DNA of 64,000 nt from Diphasiastrum complanatum (lineage: Eukaryota > Streptophyta > Lycopodiopsida > Lycopodiales > Lycopodiaceae). The notes under the pieces are model-generated. The model searched no databases. It saw only the letters and a program-made list of their open reading frames with translations, and had not been told where the DNA came from. The stretch is taken from NCBI GenBank assembly GCA_029204225.1, contig CM055092.1:9885806-9949805 (forward strand), given 5' to 3'. A program made the translations under genes and the position numbers. Below are positions 1 to 11,302 of the stretch, piece after piece (positions within the stretch are counted from its first letter, which is position 1; every line of letters begins with the position of its first letter).

Positions 1-915
1 GATAAGGGGTACCCTTACTATTAAGGGTAGGTGTCTTAGATTAAGGTACTAGTGTCCTTGATTAAGGACAGGTAGGTGTCTATGCCTTGGATGGAGTATG
101 GAACCTAGTGAGGTGTTAGAAAGTCATTGGATGACTATTTTTCTAAACCTTGGCCTCAACCTTGAACCATATCACTTTATTGGTCTAGGACCAAAGTATA
201 CTTGCACAACTTGGGCAATGGGACCTAGTAGGAGGGCGCCCTTCTAAAGTGTCCATTGAGTCCCCAACTCCCACAAGAAAGGCATTCAAAGAGTCATAGG
301 TTATGGAAGGAGTCTCTTGACATTCCATAAGCCTATGGAGGCTCTTGGAGATTCTTTACTCCCCTAGGCTTCTCTCTCTCTCATTGGATGAGCATGGAAC
401 TCCATAGTGCATTGGGGGTCCATGGGCCATCTATATGAGGGTAGTAGGACGCCCGTTGTGGAGGGGGGAGATCTCTCTTGTTTCCTTAGCTTATGCTCTA
501 GTGTGCTACTAGTGTGTAGAGTGCTTTCTTGTGGTAGTATGCTTGAGGTTTGGATCTTGCTTATGGTATGGGACATAAGAGGGTTTGGATCTTGGAGTAT
601 GTATGGAGTGTTGTGGTATGCTTATGATTTGTTTATGGTTAGCAAGGGGGGTGCCTAGACAGGTCATTGCTTGGAGCATGGATCTAGCTATGGTTGGGTG
701 GTGAATACTTGAGGCCAGCTTGTTATCTATCTTTGTGTTTTAAAGAGTAGGGACACAGGTGGAGGAGAGATCCTTGGAGGCTTGCAGATCCTTACTTGCA
801 GGTGGAGGCATCCTAGCTTGGAGTTGGGAAGCATCTTGAAGCTTGCAGGTTGATTGGAGGACATTTGGAGGCTCTACCTTGGATTTGGTGGACTTCCTCA
901 CCTCTACTTGTAAAA
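1..915 (+). repeat. 5' LTR of the gypsy element (partial)
   Basis: It matches 6554-7475 almost base for base by eye, with scattered substitutions and single-base indels. It ends in CTCTACTTGTAAAA just before the tRNA primer site. About 155 bases of the LTR start lie outside the window. It contains tandem-like GGATAAGG/ATTAAGG motifs. Confidence 0.9.
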
Positions 916-916
916 G

Positions 917-930
917 TGGTATCAGAGCCT
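917..930 (+). other. Primer-binding site (tRNA-iMet)
   Basis: TGGTATCAGAGCCT directly follows the 5' LTR. This is the usual complement of the initiator tRNA-Met 3' end used by plant LTR retrotransposons. Confidence 0.9.
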
Positions 931-1311
931 AGACAAAGGATGGTAACCTTTTAACCTTCTTCAAGTTCTATTAAGATCACCAACTATTTTTTTTTTTGGG
1001 GAAAGATTATAGGCTTTCTAGTTGTAGGAAGCTTGTAGTTGAAGTACCCAATGAATTAGTTCTCTTTGGAAGAGAGTAGTGATGCTTATAGAATTGTTTA
1101 GAGGCTGATTTTTTGATAGTTTAGAGAAGTTTTAAAGTGGGCTTTGGGTTTTTAAAAGTTCTGAAAAAAAAGATTTGTGGGATAGGTTAGAGGAAGTCTT
1201 CCTTACATACACAAACTTTTTTTGGCAAAAAGATTGATTCTAGCTATGTGTTTTGATCAAAAATAGTGTTTTTTTTGCATAAATGAAGTGTTTGTAAGTT
1301 TTGAATTTCAT

Positions 1312-1620
1312 TTTTGAAGTTCTGTTTTTCAGACCTGTAAATCTGAAAAATTAGAAAAGTGAAGTTTTCATTCAAACTTCAATAGTTACACCTTTCTATT
1401 CCTAGTTTCATGAATATGACAATGTGGAAGGGAACGGATAGTGTAACTTTGTGCATAAAACAAGTTTTGAAATTCTGTTTTTTGTCATTTTGAAGTTCTG
1501 ATTTTCAGACCTGTAAAATCTGAAAATCAGATCTGGAAAATTTAAGTTTTCATAAAGCTTCATTAGTTATCCATTTCTAGACACTAGTTTCTTGGTTTTG
1601 GAAATCTAGAATAGTGAGAA
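1312..1620 (+). repeat. Tandem duplication in the gypsy leader
   Basis: The stretch from about 1312 (TTGAAGTTCTGTTTTTCAGA...) is repeated in diverged form from about 1491 (TTGAAGTTCTGATTTTCAGA...). Each copy continues through a 'gaagttttca..cttcaatagtta' block into a 'ctagtttc' block. The repeat unit is about 180 bases. It lies in the untranslated leader between primer site and gag and has no recognised function. Confidence 0.6.
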
Positions 1621-1965
1621 ATGTGAAACTTTGGATTGCTTTTGAAATGACAAATAGAATTGGAAAGGGAATGGAATGGGAAGCTTTATGTAAACATTAG
1701 TTTGGATTAGTTAATTGAAGTTTACATAAAGATTTGGTTTTCATTTTTGATTAAGGCAAATGTAGCTTGTTGTTGTTTTCCTCTTAAGCTTGGATTAAGC
1801 TTGCAAATAGTAGGCTTGGGATTGAGCTTACAAACATTAAGATTGAATGATTAGATGTAAATGCTTTTTATTTGCATTGGATGTAACAATTGAAGCATTT
1901 CTATCATTCTAATTTGAGCACTTGTTGTTGTATTTGCATAATAGGAAAACACACAAGCAACCCCA

Positions 1966-2584
1966 ATGGATCAAACCAATGAAAACCCAACATTTGATCT
2001 ATCAACCCATCCAATGTGGCACAAGCTCTTGAACTATTATACCAACAAATTCAAGCCACTAATAAGCAACTTCTTGAAACTAATCAAAGAAACCAAGACT
2101 TAGAGTCTAGGTTAGCCAATCAAAGAAACATGTAGTTCCACCTCTGTAAAAGTGTTTAAGGGGGGAGAAGAAGATAGGAACTTACAAGTGGTAAGTTCTT
2201 GGCTGAATGTTTGGAACAAATACTTTGCCCATGAACCAATTCCCTAATCTGAGAAGTTATCCACTGTCACTATGTTCCTTGAAGGAAGAGCCTTAGTTTG
2301 GTGGGATGACTTAGTTGCAAAGGGCAATCAACCTTGTACATGGGATGAATTTTGCAAGCTTTTTAGGGATTGTTTTCTACCACTTTTAGATGACTATGAA
2401 CACTTCCAAAAGTTGAGTCATCTAACCATGAATAAGGTTTGGAACAGTTTATTCAAGATTTTCATGAGTACCTGAATCCACTTTATAGTGATATTCCGCC
2501 TAAGGTACAAATGTTAATGTTATTGATGGGTTACCAAAAGATTATCAAGTGGATGTTCGTAGGAACATCCAAAAATCCTAGAAG
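1966..2584 (+). pseudogene. Gypsy gag N-terminal region, broken
   Basis: An ATG at 1966 opens a reading frame that shifts within about 40 codons. Continuing in the next frame gives a Gln/Asn/Leu-rich segment compatible with the coiled coil near plant gag N-termini. Around 2272-2475 a 67-aa open stretch includes 'ALVWWDDL' and 'TWDEFCKLF', matching the capsid-like retrotransposon gag pattern (W..L......W..F...F). Stops and frameshifts break it into pieces. No intact Gag can be made. Confidence 0.75.
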
Positions 2585-3292
2585 ATGCTATTAGGGCTGC
2601 AAAATACTTTGATGACACACCTAAGCCATCTAGGGGGTCAACAGCCTAATGAGCAGAAAAAAAGTTTTCAATTTAAGAGGAAGGATAGGGAAGTTGTTAA
2701 TGAAACACATCCCAATTCCAACAATCCTAAGAAAACCAAGAAAAACTTCAAAAAACATTATGGTGGCAATGATAAAGCTGAAGCTTGTAAGAAAAACATG
2801 TGCTTCAAGTGCAATGGCGAGGGTCACCTTGCACGTGATTGCGTAAAAAAACAAGCTTCAACCTCAGGTAATCTATCTCGAAGTAATGAGATGGATGTTT
2901 GTTTCCTTAGTTCTTTAGTTTTTGGTCCTAATGATCTTATTTGCATTAAAGGTAAAGTTAATGATCAAGTTGTTAATGTTCTTTTTGACACGGGATCCAC
3001 TCATAACTTTATTAATGTAAATTTGGTGCAGACGCTAAACCTTCCTACCAAAAAAAGTGAGAAAAAATATCGTGTGACAATGGCATCGGGAAGTAATTCC
3101 GATATGATGGATTTTATTGTTCCTGATGTAGAATTGCACGTTCAGGATTACTCTGAAAAACTAGAATTCCATGCTATTCAATTAGCTAATGTAGATATTG
3201 TTCTTGGGCAACAATGGCATTTTGATAAGAACAAATCATCGAGAATCGATTTGTTGAAAAATCTTTATCTTTTATGCATGAAAACTCTTTAA
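2585..3292 (+). pseudogene. Gypsy gag C-terminus (zinc knuckle) and aspartic protease
   Basis: A 235-codon open frame holds a Lys-rich segment and then a CCHC zinc knuckle, CFKCNGEGHLARDC, at about residues 73-86 (RNA-binding nucleocapsid). The retroviral-type aspartic protease follows, with the active-site motif LFDTGSTHNF near residue 132 and the downstream 'IVLGQQW' typical of the protease core. The frame ends at 3292. RT resumes in another frame from about 3525 after a short open stretch (3274-3540), so the polyprotein is interrupted. Confidence 0.9.
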
Positions 3293-3524
3293 TTAAGATC
3301 AAGGCTAGTTTAAGTGTTGACACTAAAAATGTTAACCCTTATTCTAAACAGGAACTTAATTCTATTATGAAGAATTCTGATTTTAAAGTTTATTTATGTT
3401 TTCATAATGATATCATTTGCTCCAATGATGAAGAACTTAACATAAATGCCATGAATATACCCAGTGAGAACACTACAGAATTTGAAGCCTATAATGAACT
3501 TAGGCAGGAATTCAATGATGTTTT

Positions 3525-5033
3525 TTGGACCTTCCTGTAGGTTTACCACCAGAAAGGACAGTTGATCATAAAATTGACCTAATACCTGGAGTAATTCCAA
3601 TTGCACAGCGTCCTTATAGGATGAGTGCATCGGAAGAGGCTGAGGTACATAGGCAATTACATGATTATCTGAAAAAGGGGTGGGTACAACCTAGTAAGTC
3701 TCCTTGGGCATCACCAGTGGTTCTGGTGGCCAAGAAGGATGGGACTATAAGGTTTTGCGTCGACTATAAGAATTTGAACAAGGTAACCATTAAGAATAGA
3801 TATCCACTACCACGGATGGATGATCTAATAGACTATCTTGGTGGTGCTGGGTACTTTACCAAGATAGATTTAAGATCGGGCTACCATCAGATACGCATTA
3901 AGGCAGAAGATATACCAAAAATCGGGTTTCGAACTCGCTTTGGTCACTACGAATTTTTGGTGTTGCCTTTTGGTTTGGCCAATGCACCGGCAACTTTCCA
4001 ACAAATGATGAACGATTTGTTCAGGCCATATTTGGGAAAATTCGTAGTGGTATTCTTAGATGATATCCTAGTGTTCAGTAAGACTTTGGCGGAACATAAA
4101 GAGCATCTTAGGATTGTCTTGGACATTCTAAGAAGGGAAAAGCTCTTTGCCAAGGAGTCTAAGTGTGACTTTTTTGCTAAAGAATTGTCCTACTTGGGGC
4201 ATAAGATTTCCGAACGGGGGGTGGAGATTGAGGCTGATCGTATCCAGAGGGTTATGGATTGGCCTATTCTCACCACAGTTCGGGAAATCAAGTCTTTTTT
4301 GGGGTTTGTGGGATTTTTTCGTCGGCATATTCCCCAATTTGCTCGATTGACATTTCCCCTTACCCAGGCCTTGAAAGGCTATAAGAAGCTAAGCCGGAGG
4401 GCTAAGAGTCCACTAGTGGTGTGGACGGAGGATATGAATAATTGTTTTGAGTTGCTTAAGAAAAGTGTCACTTCGGCACCAATACTAATCATTGGCGATC
4501 CTAATAAGACTTTTGTGGTTAGGATCGATGCTAGTGATTATGCTATTGGAGCTGTTTTGATGCAGGATGGACATCCTGTGGCTTATGAAAGCAAGAAACT
4601 CAATCCTGCTCAGTCTAGGTACTGTACCTATGAGAAGGAACTGTTTGCAATTGTTCATTCCTTGAAAATTTGACGACATTATTTGTATGGAGCCAGATTT
4701 GAGGTTTTGACAGATCATCAGACTCTTCGATATTTCTGTGATGCTACAGATTTAAAGGGGAGGCAAGCTAGATGGGCTGAGCTGATGCAAATCTTTGACT
4801 TTTCTATACGTTATTGTAAAGGAAGTCAAAATATTCTAGCGGATGCTTTGAATCGGTTACCGGTTATTAATCAGTTGTGCTTTACTGTTATAGACCCGGA
4901 GTTGTTTCAGTCTCTTCAAGGACTATATGAGTCCGATCCTTTTTTTGGAAAGTATTGGCAACAAGTACTTTTGGGGTCGATTCAAGGTTGCAAGATTCCT
5001 CGAATAAGGGAAAGACTGAAACGGATTTCCTAA
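3525..5033 (+). pseudogene. Gypsy reverse transcriptase and RNase H
   Basis: RT shows the KKDGTIRFCVDYKNLN, DLRSGYHQI and LPFGLANAPATFQ blocks, and the catalytic box FLDDILVFSK (positions about 4050-4080; both aspartates kept). RNase H begins with RIDASDYAIGAVL and continues through 'YEKELFAIVHSL'. A TGA at 4672 interrupts the frame where relatives carry a sense codon. The frame resumes at once with 'LTDHQTL' and the ILADALNR tail (the last RNase H aspartate). The region ends in a frameshift near 4960-5033 before integrase. Confidence 0.95.
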
Positions 5034-5987
5034 TTCGAAACAGGACTTTGTTTTGTAAAGGAAAGGTGTGTGTACCGGAGAATGACATTGTAAGGGCCCA
5101 AATCTTGCATGAGTGTAATGATAGTCCATGCACAAGACATCCGGGTATACAAAAAACACTTGACTTAGTTCGAAGGCAATTTTGGTGGCCTAAGATGAAA
5201 AGTCAGGTAGATGCCTATGTACATAAATGTACTAAGTGCCAGCTATATAAAGCAGAGAGGCTAAAAGCTAGTGGCCTATTACATCCTTTAGATATTCCTA
5301 CCGGAAAGTGGGAAAGTATATCTATGGATTTTGTGGTCGGGCTTCCACGCACAGGGAAGGGCCACAATTCGGTTTGGGTCATTGTTGACAGACTTACAAA
5401 GTTTGCTCAATTTATCCCAACGAAAACTATTATTAAAGCTTCGGAACTGGCTCAACTGTTTGTTGAGAAGCTTTTTTGACTGTACAGGCTGCCTTGCGAT
5501 ATTGTCAGTGATCGTGACCCAAAATTCACTGGGAATTTTTGGCAAGCAGTATTTGAAAAGTTGGAAACAACTTTAAGTTTAAGTTCTACAGATCATCCGA
5601 AATCAGACGGTCAAACGAAAAGGACCAATCAGACGATGGAGGATATGCTTCGAGCATATGTGGGCCATCGGCAATTTGATTGGGAACAGTACCTTCCACT
5701 GGTGGAATTTCATATAACAGTGCAAAACATTCAGCGACCGGATTCAGCCCTTTCATGCTTATGTATGGTTTTCAACCTCGATCACCAATTAGTGTTGGCA
5801 TGAAAAACCTATGGGTGCAAGCCGCAGCTGATTTCCTTGCGGATATGCAAGAAATGTTACAACTGGCTAAAGATAGCATAAGAAGTGCCCAGGACAGGGC
5901 AAGGCACTATGCTGATCTATCTCGGAAGCACAAGGTATTCATGGTCAACGACTGGGTGTTTTTGAGAGTCCCTAGTCACTCTAGGGC
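4955..5987 (+). pseudogene. Gypsy integrase, interrupted
   Basis: The N-terminal HHCC zinc finger is visible (HECND...TRH...CTKC, about 5108-5240), followed by the DDE core: first Asp in 'SISMDFVVGLP' and second in 'DIVSDRDPKF'. The Glu region near 'DGQTKRTNQTMED' shows the expected context. An in-frame TGA at about 5477 and a frameshift near 5700 break it. The open stretch from 5680 carries 'FMLMYGFQPRSP' and the C-terminal 'RARHYADLSRKHK' segment. As written the integrase cannot be translated whole. Confidence 0.93.
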
Positions 5988-6380
5988 TTGAAAACTGTTA
6001 AGTGTGCAAAGTTGGCACCTAGGTATTGCGGTCCTTTTAAGGTTATCCAAGTGATAAACAAGGTCGCATACAAACTAGAACTTCCAGCTAACGTTGGAAT
6101 TCATCCTGTTTTCCACGTTAATAATTTGAAACCCTCGTTGGGGGTTGGGGAGACCCTGGTCCCTGTGGAAGATCTAGTGGAACTTCTTCGTGATGAGTCC
6201 ATGAGTGGACCACCTGAACCCAAGGCGATTGTTAATAGCCGGCAGAGAACTCTATGGAGTAGAGTGCTTCGGGAATTTTTAGTCAGGTGGAGGGGCAAAT
6301 CAGAAGAGGAGAATACCTGGGAAAAGGAGGCTGATCTCCAAAAGAATTTTCCAAATTTTTTCCTACAAGGAAAAATTTAA
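5988..6380 (+). pseudogene. Integrase C-terminal extension with chromodomain
   Basis: The 130-codon open stretch starts with the GPY/F-like 'LAPRYCGPFKVIQVI' and 'VNNLKP' segments and ends in a chromodomain: 'EFLVRWRGKSEEENTWEKEADL' read as strand, WRG turn and NTWE motif, at about residues 91-115. Chromodomains on integrases define chromoviruses and are thought to steer insertion toward marked heterochromatin. A TGA near 5990 separates it from the preceding integrase frame. Confidence 0.92.
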
Positions 6381-6384
6381 GTTT

Positions 6385-6396
6385 AGGGGGAAGGAA
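6385..6396 (+). other. Polypurine tract of the gypsy element
   Basis: AGGGGGAAGGAA lies directly before the 3' LTR start and is the expected plus-strand primer. Confidence 0.85.
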
Positions 6397-7475
6397 TGTT
6401 ACATACCTATGTAACTAGCAGTACTTCAGACCCCTAATAGTCCATTTAGTGTTGGGGGCTATATGGCAAGGTACCCTTAGGATTAAGGGTATGTGCCCTT
6501 GGATAAGGACAGGCAAGTGACTATACCTTAGTTGGAGGTATGGGGTCACGTGACCCTTGGATAAGGGGTACCCTTACTATTAAGAAAAGGTGCCTTAGAT
6601 TAAGGTACTAGTGTCCTTGATTAAGGACAGGTAGGTGTCTATGCCTTGGATGGAGGTATGGAACCTAGTGAGGTGTTAGAAAGTCATTGGATGACTATTT
6701 TTCTAAACCTTGGCCTCAACCTTGAACCATATCACTTTATTGGTCTAGGACCAAAGTATACTTGCACAACTTGGGCAATGGGACCTAGTAGGAGGGCGCC
6801 CTTCTAAAGTGTCCATTGAGTCCCCAACTCCCACAAGAAAGGCATTCAAAGAGTCATAGGTTATGGAAGGAGTCTCTTGACATTCCATAAGCCTATGGAG
6901 GCTCTTGGAGATTCTTTAACTCCCCTAGGCTTCTCTCTCTCTCATTGGATGAGCATGGAACTCCATAGTGCATTGGGGGGTCCATGGGCCATCTATATGA
7001 GGGTAGTAGGGCGCCCGTTGTGGAGGGGGGAGATCTCTCTTGTTTCCTTAGCTTATGCTCTAGTGTTGCTACTAGTGTGTAGAGTGCTTTCTTGTGGTAG
7101 TATGCTTGAGGTTTGGATCTTGCTTATGGTATGGGACATAAGTAGGGTTTGGATCTTGAGTATGCTAGGGAGTGTTATGATATGCTTGTGATTTGTTTAT
7201 GGTTAGCAAGGGGGTGATAGATAGGTCTTGCTTGGAGCTTGGATCTAGCTATGGTTGGGTGGTGAATTCTTGAGGCCAGCTTGTTATCTATCTTTGTGTT
7301 TAAAGAGTAGAGACACAGGTGGAGAAGAGATCCTTGGAGGCTTGCAGATCCTTACTTGCAAGTGGAGGCATCCTAGCTTGGAGTTGGGAAACATCTTGAA
7401 GCTTGCAGGTTTCTTGGAGGACATTTAGAGGCTCTACCTTGGATTTGGAGGACTTCCTCACCTCTACTTGTAAAA
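6397..7475 (+). repeat. 3' LTR of the gypsy element
   Basis: It begins TGTTACATACC after the polypurine tract and ends at CTTGTAAAA, the same end as the 5' LTR; beyond this the two sequences diverge. Length is about 1079 bases. The exact last base is uncertain by one or two because it does not end in the usual CA. Confidence 0.9.
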
Positions 7476-8100
7476 TAGACAGTGCTAGTAATTATGTAAC
7501 ATGAACATTCAGAATGAAAATGTACTGATGAAAAATGAGTTGTGAAATATATTGACTAAAGATGAGAGTTAAACTCTTGTGGAATAGAATTGCAAGGCAT
7601 TTGACAAGAGATATTGGCATGCCCAAACTTGACTTGTCATTGAATAATTCATTCATTCTCGATATTAGTAATGCACCGGGACATATGGAGGAATGGTATA
7701 CATTGAGGTCACTATTCAAAAAAATGAATATATTATTAATGGATTTCCTCAACACAAAGTTGCAAATTTTGATAAAAGATGTTAGAATTTCCACTTGATT
7801 CTAACAATCTGCAGAATGCGAGAGTAGAGAAGTTCTCTTACCAAAATGCAGATCCTCACGTGATAGCGATATGCCACCTCAGCAATTGTTTGTACATATA
7901 TGTATTAAGAAAAAGTAAAATATGTGGGCTTGCTTTTGTTTTAAAACTTAGAGTACTCTTTATTGCTCGAATCCCATATCACAATCCAATGAAGGAAAAA
8001 GGTAAAATTATCATTTTTAATTTCAAAGAGAACATCGTACTCAACCGAGAAGATACAAAACATCAACTACATTATCTACAACAAACTCATCTATAATTAA
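7476..8100 (+). other. Unresolved stretch with two short overlapping ORFs
   Basis: Open frames at 7562-7798 (78 aa) and 7779-8096 (105 aa) run in sequence on the plus strand. No domain is recognised. A purine run (AAGGGGGGG, about 8103-8111) follows the second ORF and resembles a polypurine tract, so this could be the worn 3' end of an LTR element, but no matching LTR was found. The coding nature of both ORFs is doubtful. Confidence 0.3.
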
Positions 8101-8416
8101 TCTAAGGGGGGGTAGAATAACAATAAATCTACACTCTACAAGAAGCTAGCACCACCTATAATGCCTACCGACGTTGGTCGGTGAAAATCTCAAGTCCACA
8201 AAATGAAGGTTTGAGGACCGAAAATGCAGAAGTAGGAAAAAGCTTCAATCAGTATGTTTTGACTCAACAAAAATGGCCAAAAGACAAGTCCTAAAATGTC
8301 AATCAACATGAATTCCAAAGAATACCGATTGGCAAAAATGTCAGCATATGTCAACTCAGTGTAAAAAGCCCATTCATTCGAAATGCCGACCTCAGACTAC
8401 TCAACAAATATGTTAA

Positions 8417-8449
8417 CACCAAGAAATGCCGATAGGCATTTTCTTGGTG
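8417..8449. repeat. Short near-perfect hairpin
   Basis: CACCAAGAAATGCC and GGCATTTTCTTGGTG are inverted around GATA, with one bulged base. It lies outside any recognised gene. Confidence 0.6.
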
Positions 8450-8960
8450 CCACTCAAAATGGAGATCTTTCTCCTCGTAGCTGTTGTTGCTCCACTTGAT
8501 TCTTGCCCTTGAAGTAGTCTTTCTTCTTGGTGTATAGAGCCATGGATTTGTCTTTGATGGACAGGCTGCTGATCTTCATCCGCAATCACCTTTTGAAGAT
8601 GAGGTCGGTTTGTGTGGAGATTATCACCACAAAGTGTTCATACGACTTTGGAAAAGAAGAAACATAACCACATCATCATCTTGAATAGAACATCCTACAG
8701 TTGATAATGATCCAATAAAGACTTGAAGCTATTGATGTGAGAAGTGATGGTAGTAGAATCAGACATGCTAAGAGTAAAAAACTTCCTTCTAAGATGTAAT
8801 CTAGTGGTTACATCATGAGTCTTATAGAGATTTGATAACAAATCTAATGCATCCTTAGAGGTTTTGCATGCGGTAATGTGGGATATTTGAGAGTCGGCTA
8901 GATTGAGTGTGATACATGCTAAGGCCTTGTGATCTTTGATCTTCCATGCCTGAGTGGATC
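8440..8960 (-). pseudogene. Copia-type gag fragment (UBN2-like), minus strand
   Basis: Read on the minus strand from about 8960, the sequence encodes a helical segment of the copia gag type: 'ALACITLNLADSQISHI' then 'TSKDALDLLSNLY', 'LRRKFFTLSMSD' and 'ITSHINSFKSLLDH'. It then continues into a Gln/Arg-rich tail. This is the pattern of the gag-polypeptide domain of copia elements. Protease, integrase and RT are not seen next to it. Stops interrupt the downstream part, so it is an isolated relic. Confidence 0.7.
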
Positions 8961-9106
8961 TTACCCATACTCACCCTACACAGCACATTTTGGTATCATC
9001 CTAAATCTATTAGATGGGAGACCGCCATAATAGAACCTAAGAAGATACTAAAAGTACAACATACATACTTCAACAAGTTCTTACAACAGTCACGGTTAAT
9101 GAGAAT

Positions 9107-9330
9107 TTGGCTAACAGTCGACTGCAGATCATGGCATTAACCGAGAATAGTCAACCGCATATCACGACCTTCACCGAGAACAATCAACTGAAGATCACCG
9201 CAAGGAACTGCAGATCATCGCAAGGAACCAAATTAACCGAGAGCAGCCAACCGCAAATCGCCGCAAGAACATACCACATCAACGAAATTTCAAATCAACC
9301 GAAGTTCAGGCGTCACATCAACCAACTGAT
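9107..9330 (+). repeat. Degenerate tandem repeat (ACCGAGAACAGTCAACCGCA-type)
   Basis: Units close to 'accgagaayagtcaaccgcakatc' recur four to five times, with 'atcgcaaggaac' interspersed. The 145-codon open frame across it (9107-9544) reads as a Gln/Thr/Asn-rich repeat and is probably a by-product of the repeat. Such repeats occur in LTRs and leaders of plant retrotransposons, but no element boundary was found here. Confidence 0.5.
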
Positions 9331-9615
9331 ACATCAGCCGAGGGATTCATCGACCGACCTACATAAGATAACCATTCACAAATGTACTTCTAGCTCACAA
9401 TTTTTTTTGTGTGACCAAGTGCTGACTCTCCTCATTCTCTGGCAATTTTCGTGTATGATCAACTCTCTGACACATATGTTCAATCAATCTGATCACTACC
9501 CTACTATTACGATCATACTTGCTGGCTACACTTTACGACTTTAATGATCGAGAGAGCGCCATAAAGATTAAAACAATTCACAATCTAAAACACATGAAGG
9601 CGAGCAGCGATCACT

Positions 9616-10140
9616 ATGACTACGGCTATTGATTTTGAGTTTATGGTAGGAAGCATTGCTATCCCTGTCAGCCTAGGCCATATGGATATACTGGAGATGC
9701 AGCAGTGGTATGCGGAGGCACAGCCAGAGTTCCAGAGGCTGGAGTTTAAGATCCCTCTGACCCATAGTTATCAGAGCCACTGTTTGATGATTGCAGCTTA
9801 TAACCGATACAACTCTACTTTGAAGGAATTCTTATTCACGCTATCGAGGAACAATAGCCACATGTTCGTCGTGCCTCTGGACCCCAAAGACCAGATGCAG
9901 TTTGGGTTTCCAGAAGGACCAATCAGAATCATGAAGAAGCTGAAGGAGCTAGAGAGCACTCAGCATCTCCAATTCCTAGATACCACGGTGGACAAATATA
10001 TAAATAAGGATGGCTACTTGTTAGAGGCCATTAAGAGCAAGGACCTGGCAACATCATGTGCATATCTGACCAGGTATACACACAAGCAGAGGTCAAAGGT
10101 AAAATGCATTCCTGCTAGCAGAATCACTTGTGCAATATGA
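9616..10140 (+). CDS. Hypothetical protein, 174 codons, unidentified
   Basis: ATG at 9616 opens a 174-codon frame with no internal stop. Amino-acid use is normal, unlike the low-complexity ORFs nearby. It has no obvious membrane segment, zinc motif or catalytic signature. After 'THKQRSK' there is a good donor (AAAG|GTAAAATG, about 10101), so the last residues up to the TGA at 10140 may be intron and the coding part may be an exon. Copia-1 begins about 215 bases downstream. It could be a host exon or part of an unknown element. The function is unknown. Confidence 0.4.
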   Translation: MTTAIDFEFMVGSIAIPVSLGHMDILEMQQWYAEAQPEFQRLEFKIPLTHSYQSHCLMIAAYNRYNSTLKEFLFTLSRNNSHMFVVPLDPKDQMQFGFPEGPIRIMKKLKELESTQHLQFLDTTVDKYINKDGYLLEAIKSKDLATSCAYLTRYTHKQRSKVKCIPASRITCAI

Positions 10141-10355
10141 CAACCAATAAGATACTATAAGAGTATTGAGAAAATGCACAAAATTCTATTTAGGTAGAGC
10201 ATCATATTCGTTGGCTCCTTTTTCAATGCAAAAAAATTACTAAATCATCAAATCTATTAAATGTGAGAGAGGTATGTACAAATATTGTGGCATGATATGA
10301 GAGAAATATTGCTAAATTATTGAATTCAATAAAAGCAATGGTAATTTGCATAAAT

Positions 10356-11083
10356 TGTGAAGTTTTTAGCACATGTGAACTTCACCACACACCTTACAGG
10401 ATCTTACTGAGGTGTTGTGATTGCACAAGATTGATCAAAGAACAATATGCTTGAAAAATCTAAGGCAAGAGCACAATGACATATATCTGATGAAAAAATC
10501 TAACTCTTCACTATGAGAAATGAATGTCAGAAATAATTCTAAGTGTTCAATATCGAAAAAACAGACTGCTCTCAAGTAGAGAGAGAAAAATAAGCATAGA
10601 AAACTCGGGTAAAGAGAGAATGAGTCCAAAACACCAAAATCTCAATATTCACAATGTGGCAAAACATGCCCAGCTTTTCCTACATGAGAGACTCGAATTC
10701 CTACAGTGGAGTTGCATGGAAAGTCCACTTAACTGCACTAATTCACCTACCATGGATCCAGATGTGTAATTGCATGCATGTATGTTGCATGTATAGCATG
10801 TCAACTCATAAAACTGCTTAGACATGTGTAGATCACTGAAACTACTTTGCATGTTGCATGCATTGATTGCATGTGGCTTGCATGCATACAGTAAAACTTT
10901 GCATGCTATCTAAACATCTGCATGTCATCATAATTTAACCTATCTAGCTCAAATCCGAGCTACACTAGAAGAATATGAACTCAATTCACACTCCTTTTAT
11001 GTACAACATGAATTTAAGTGGAAATCACCATGGACATGACCCCAAACTTGAGATAGGAAGATAATATTTTAATAATCTTCACA
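10356..11083 (-). repeat. Copia-1 3' LTR
   Basis: It begins TGTGAAGTTTTTAG and ends AATAATCTTCACA on the plus strand. It matches 15578-16307 with scattered differences. It contains a GCATGCATGTATGTTGCATG-rich segment near 10770-10890. Confidence 0.95.
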
Positions 11084-11302
11084 CTCCTTAGAATTTATGT
11101 TCCTATCAACATAGACTTCAGAATTAGGCCAAGGTTAGACCTCATCTTTATAAATACATTCTTGAGTAGAGGTTTGGTGAGAAGATCTGCAACACAATTT
11201 GAAGATGAAACATGTTCCAATGAGATCTCTCTCCCAATGACTTTTGCTCTTACAAAATTATGAGCCACTTCAATATGCTTGCTCCTTGCATGAAAGACTG
11301 GA

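Larger units (their letters stand above)
1..7475 (+). mobile_element. Ty3/gypsy chromovirus LTR retrotransposon, 5' end outside window
   Basis: Two near-identical direct repeats flank a plus-strand gag-protease-RT-RNase H-integrase-chromodomain unit. The left repeat enters the window already inside the LTR: base 1 aligns with about base 6554 of the right LTR. A primer site complementary to initiator tRNA-Met follows the left LTR and a polypurine tract precedes the right one. The order RT then integrase, plus a C-terminal chromodomain, places it among chromoviruses. The coding region carries frameshifts and at least two in-frame TGA codons (near 4672 and 5477), so it looks inactive. The target-site duplication cannot be tested because the left boundary is missing. 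Confidence 0.93.

Noticed and set aside
8103-8111. Polypurine tract followed by an LTR at 8112
   Set aside because: The following sequence does not begin TG and no matching LTR copy is in the window.
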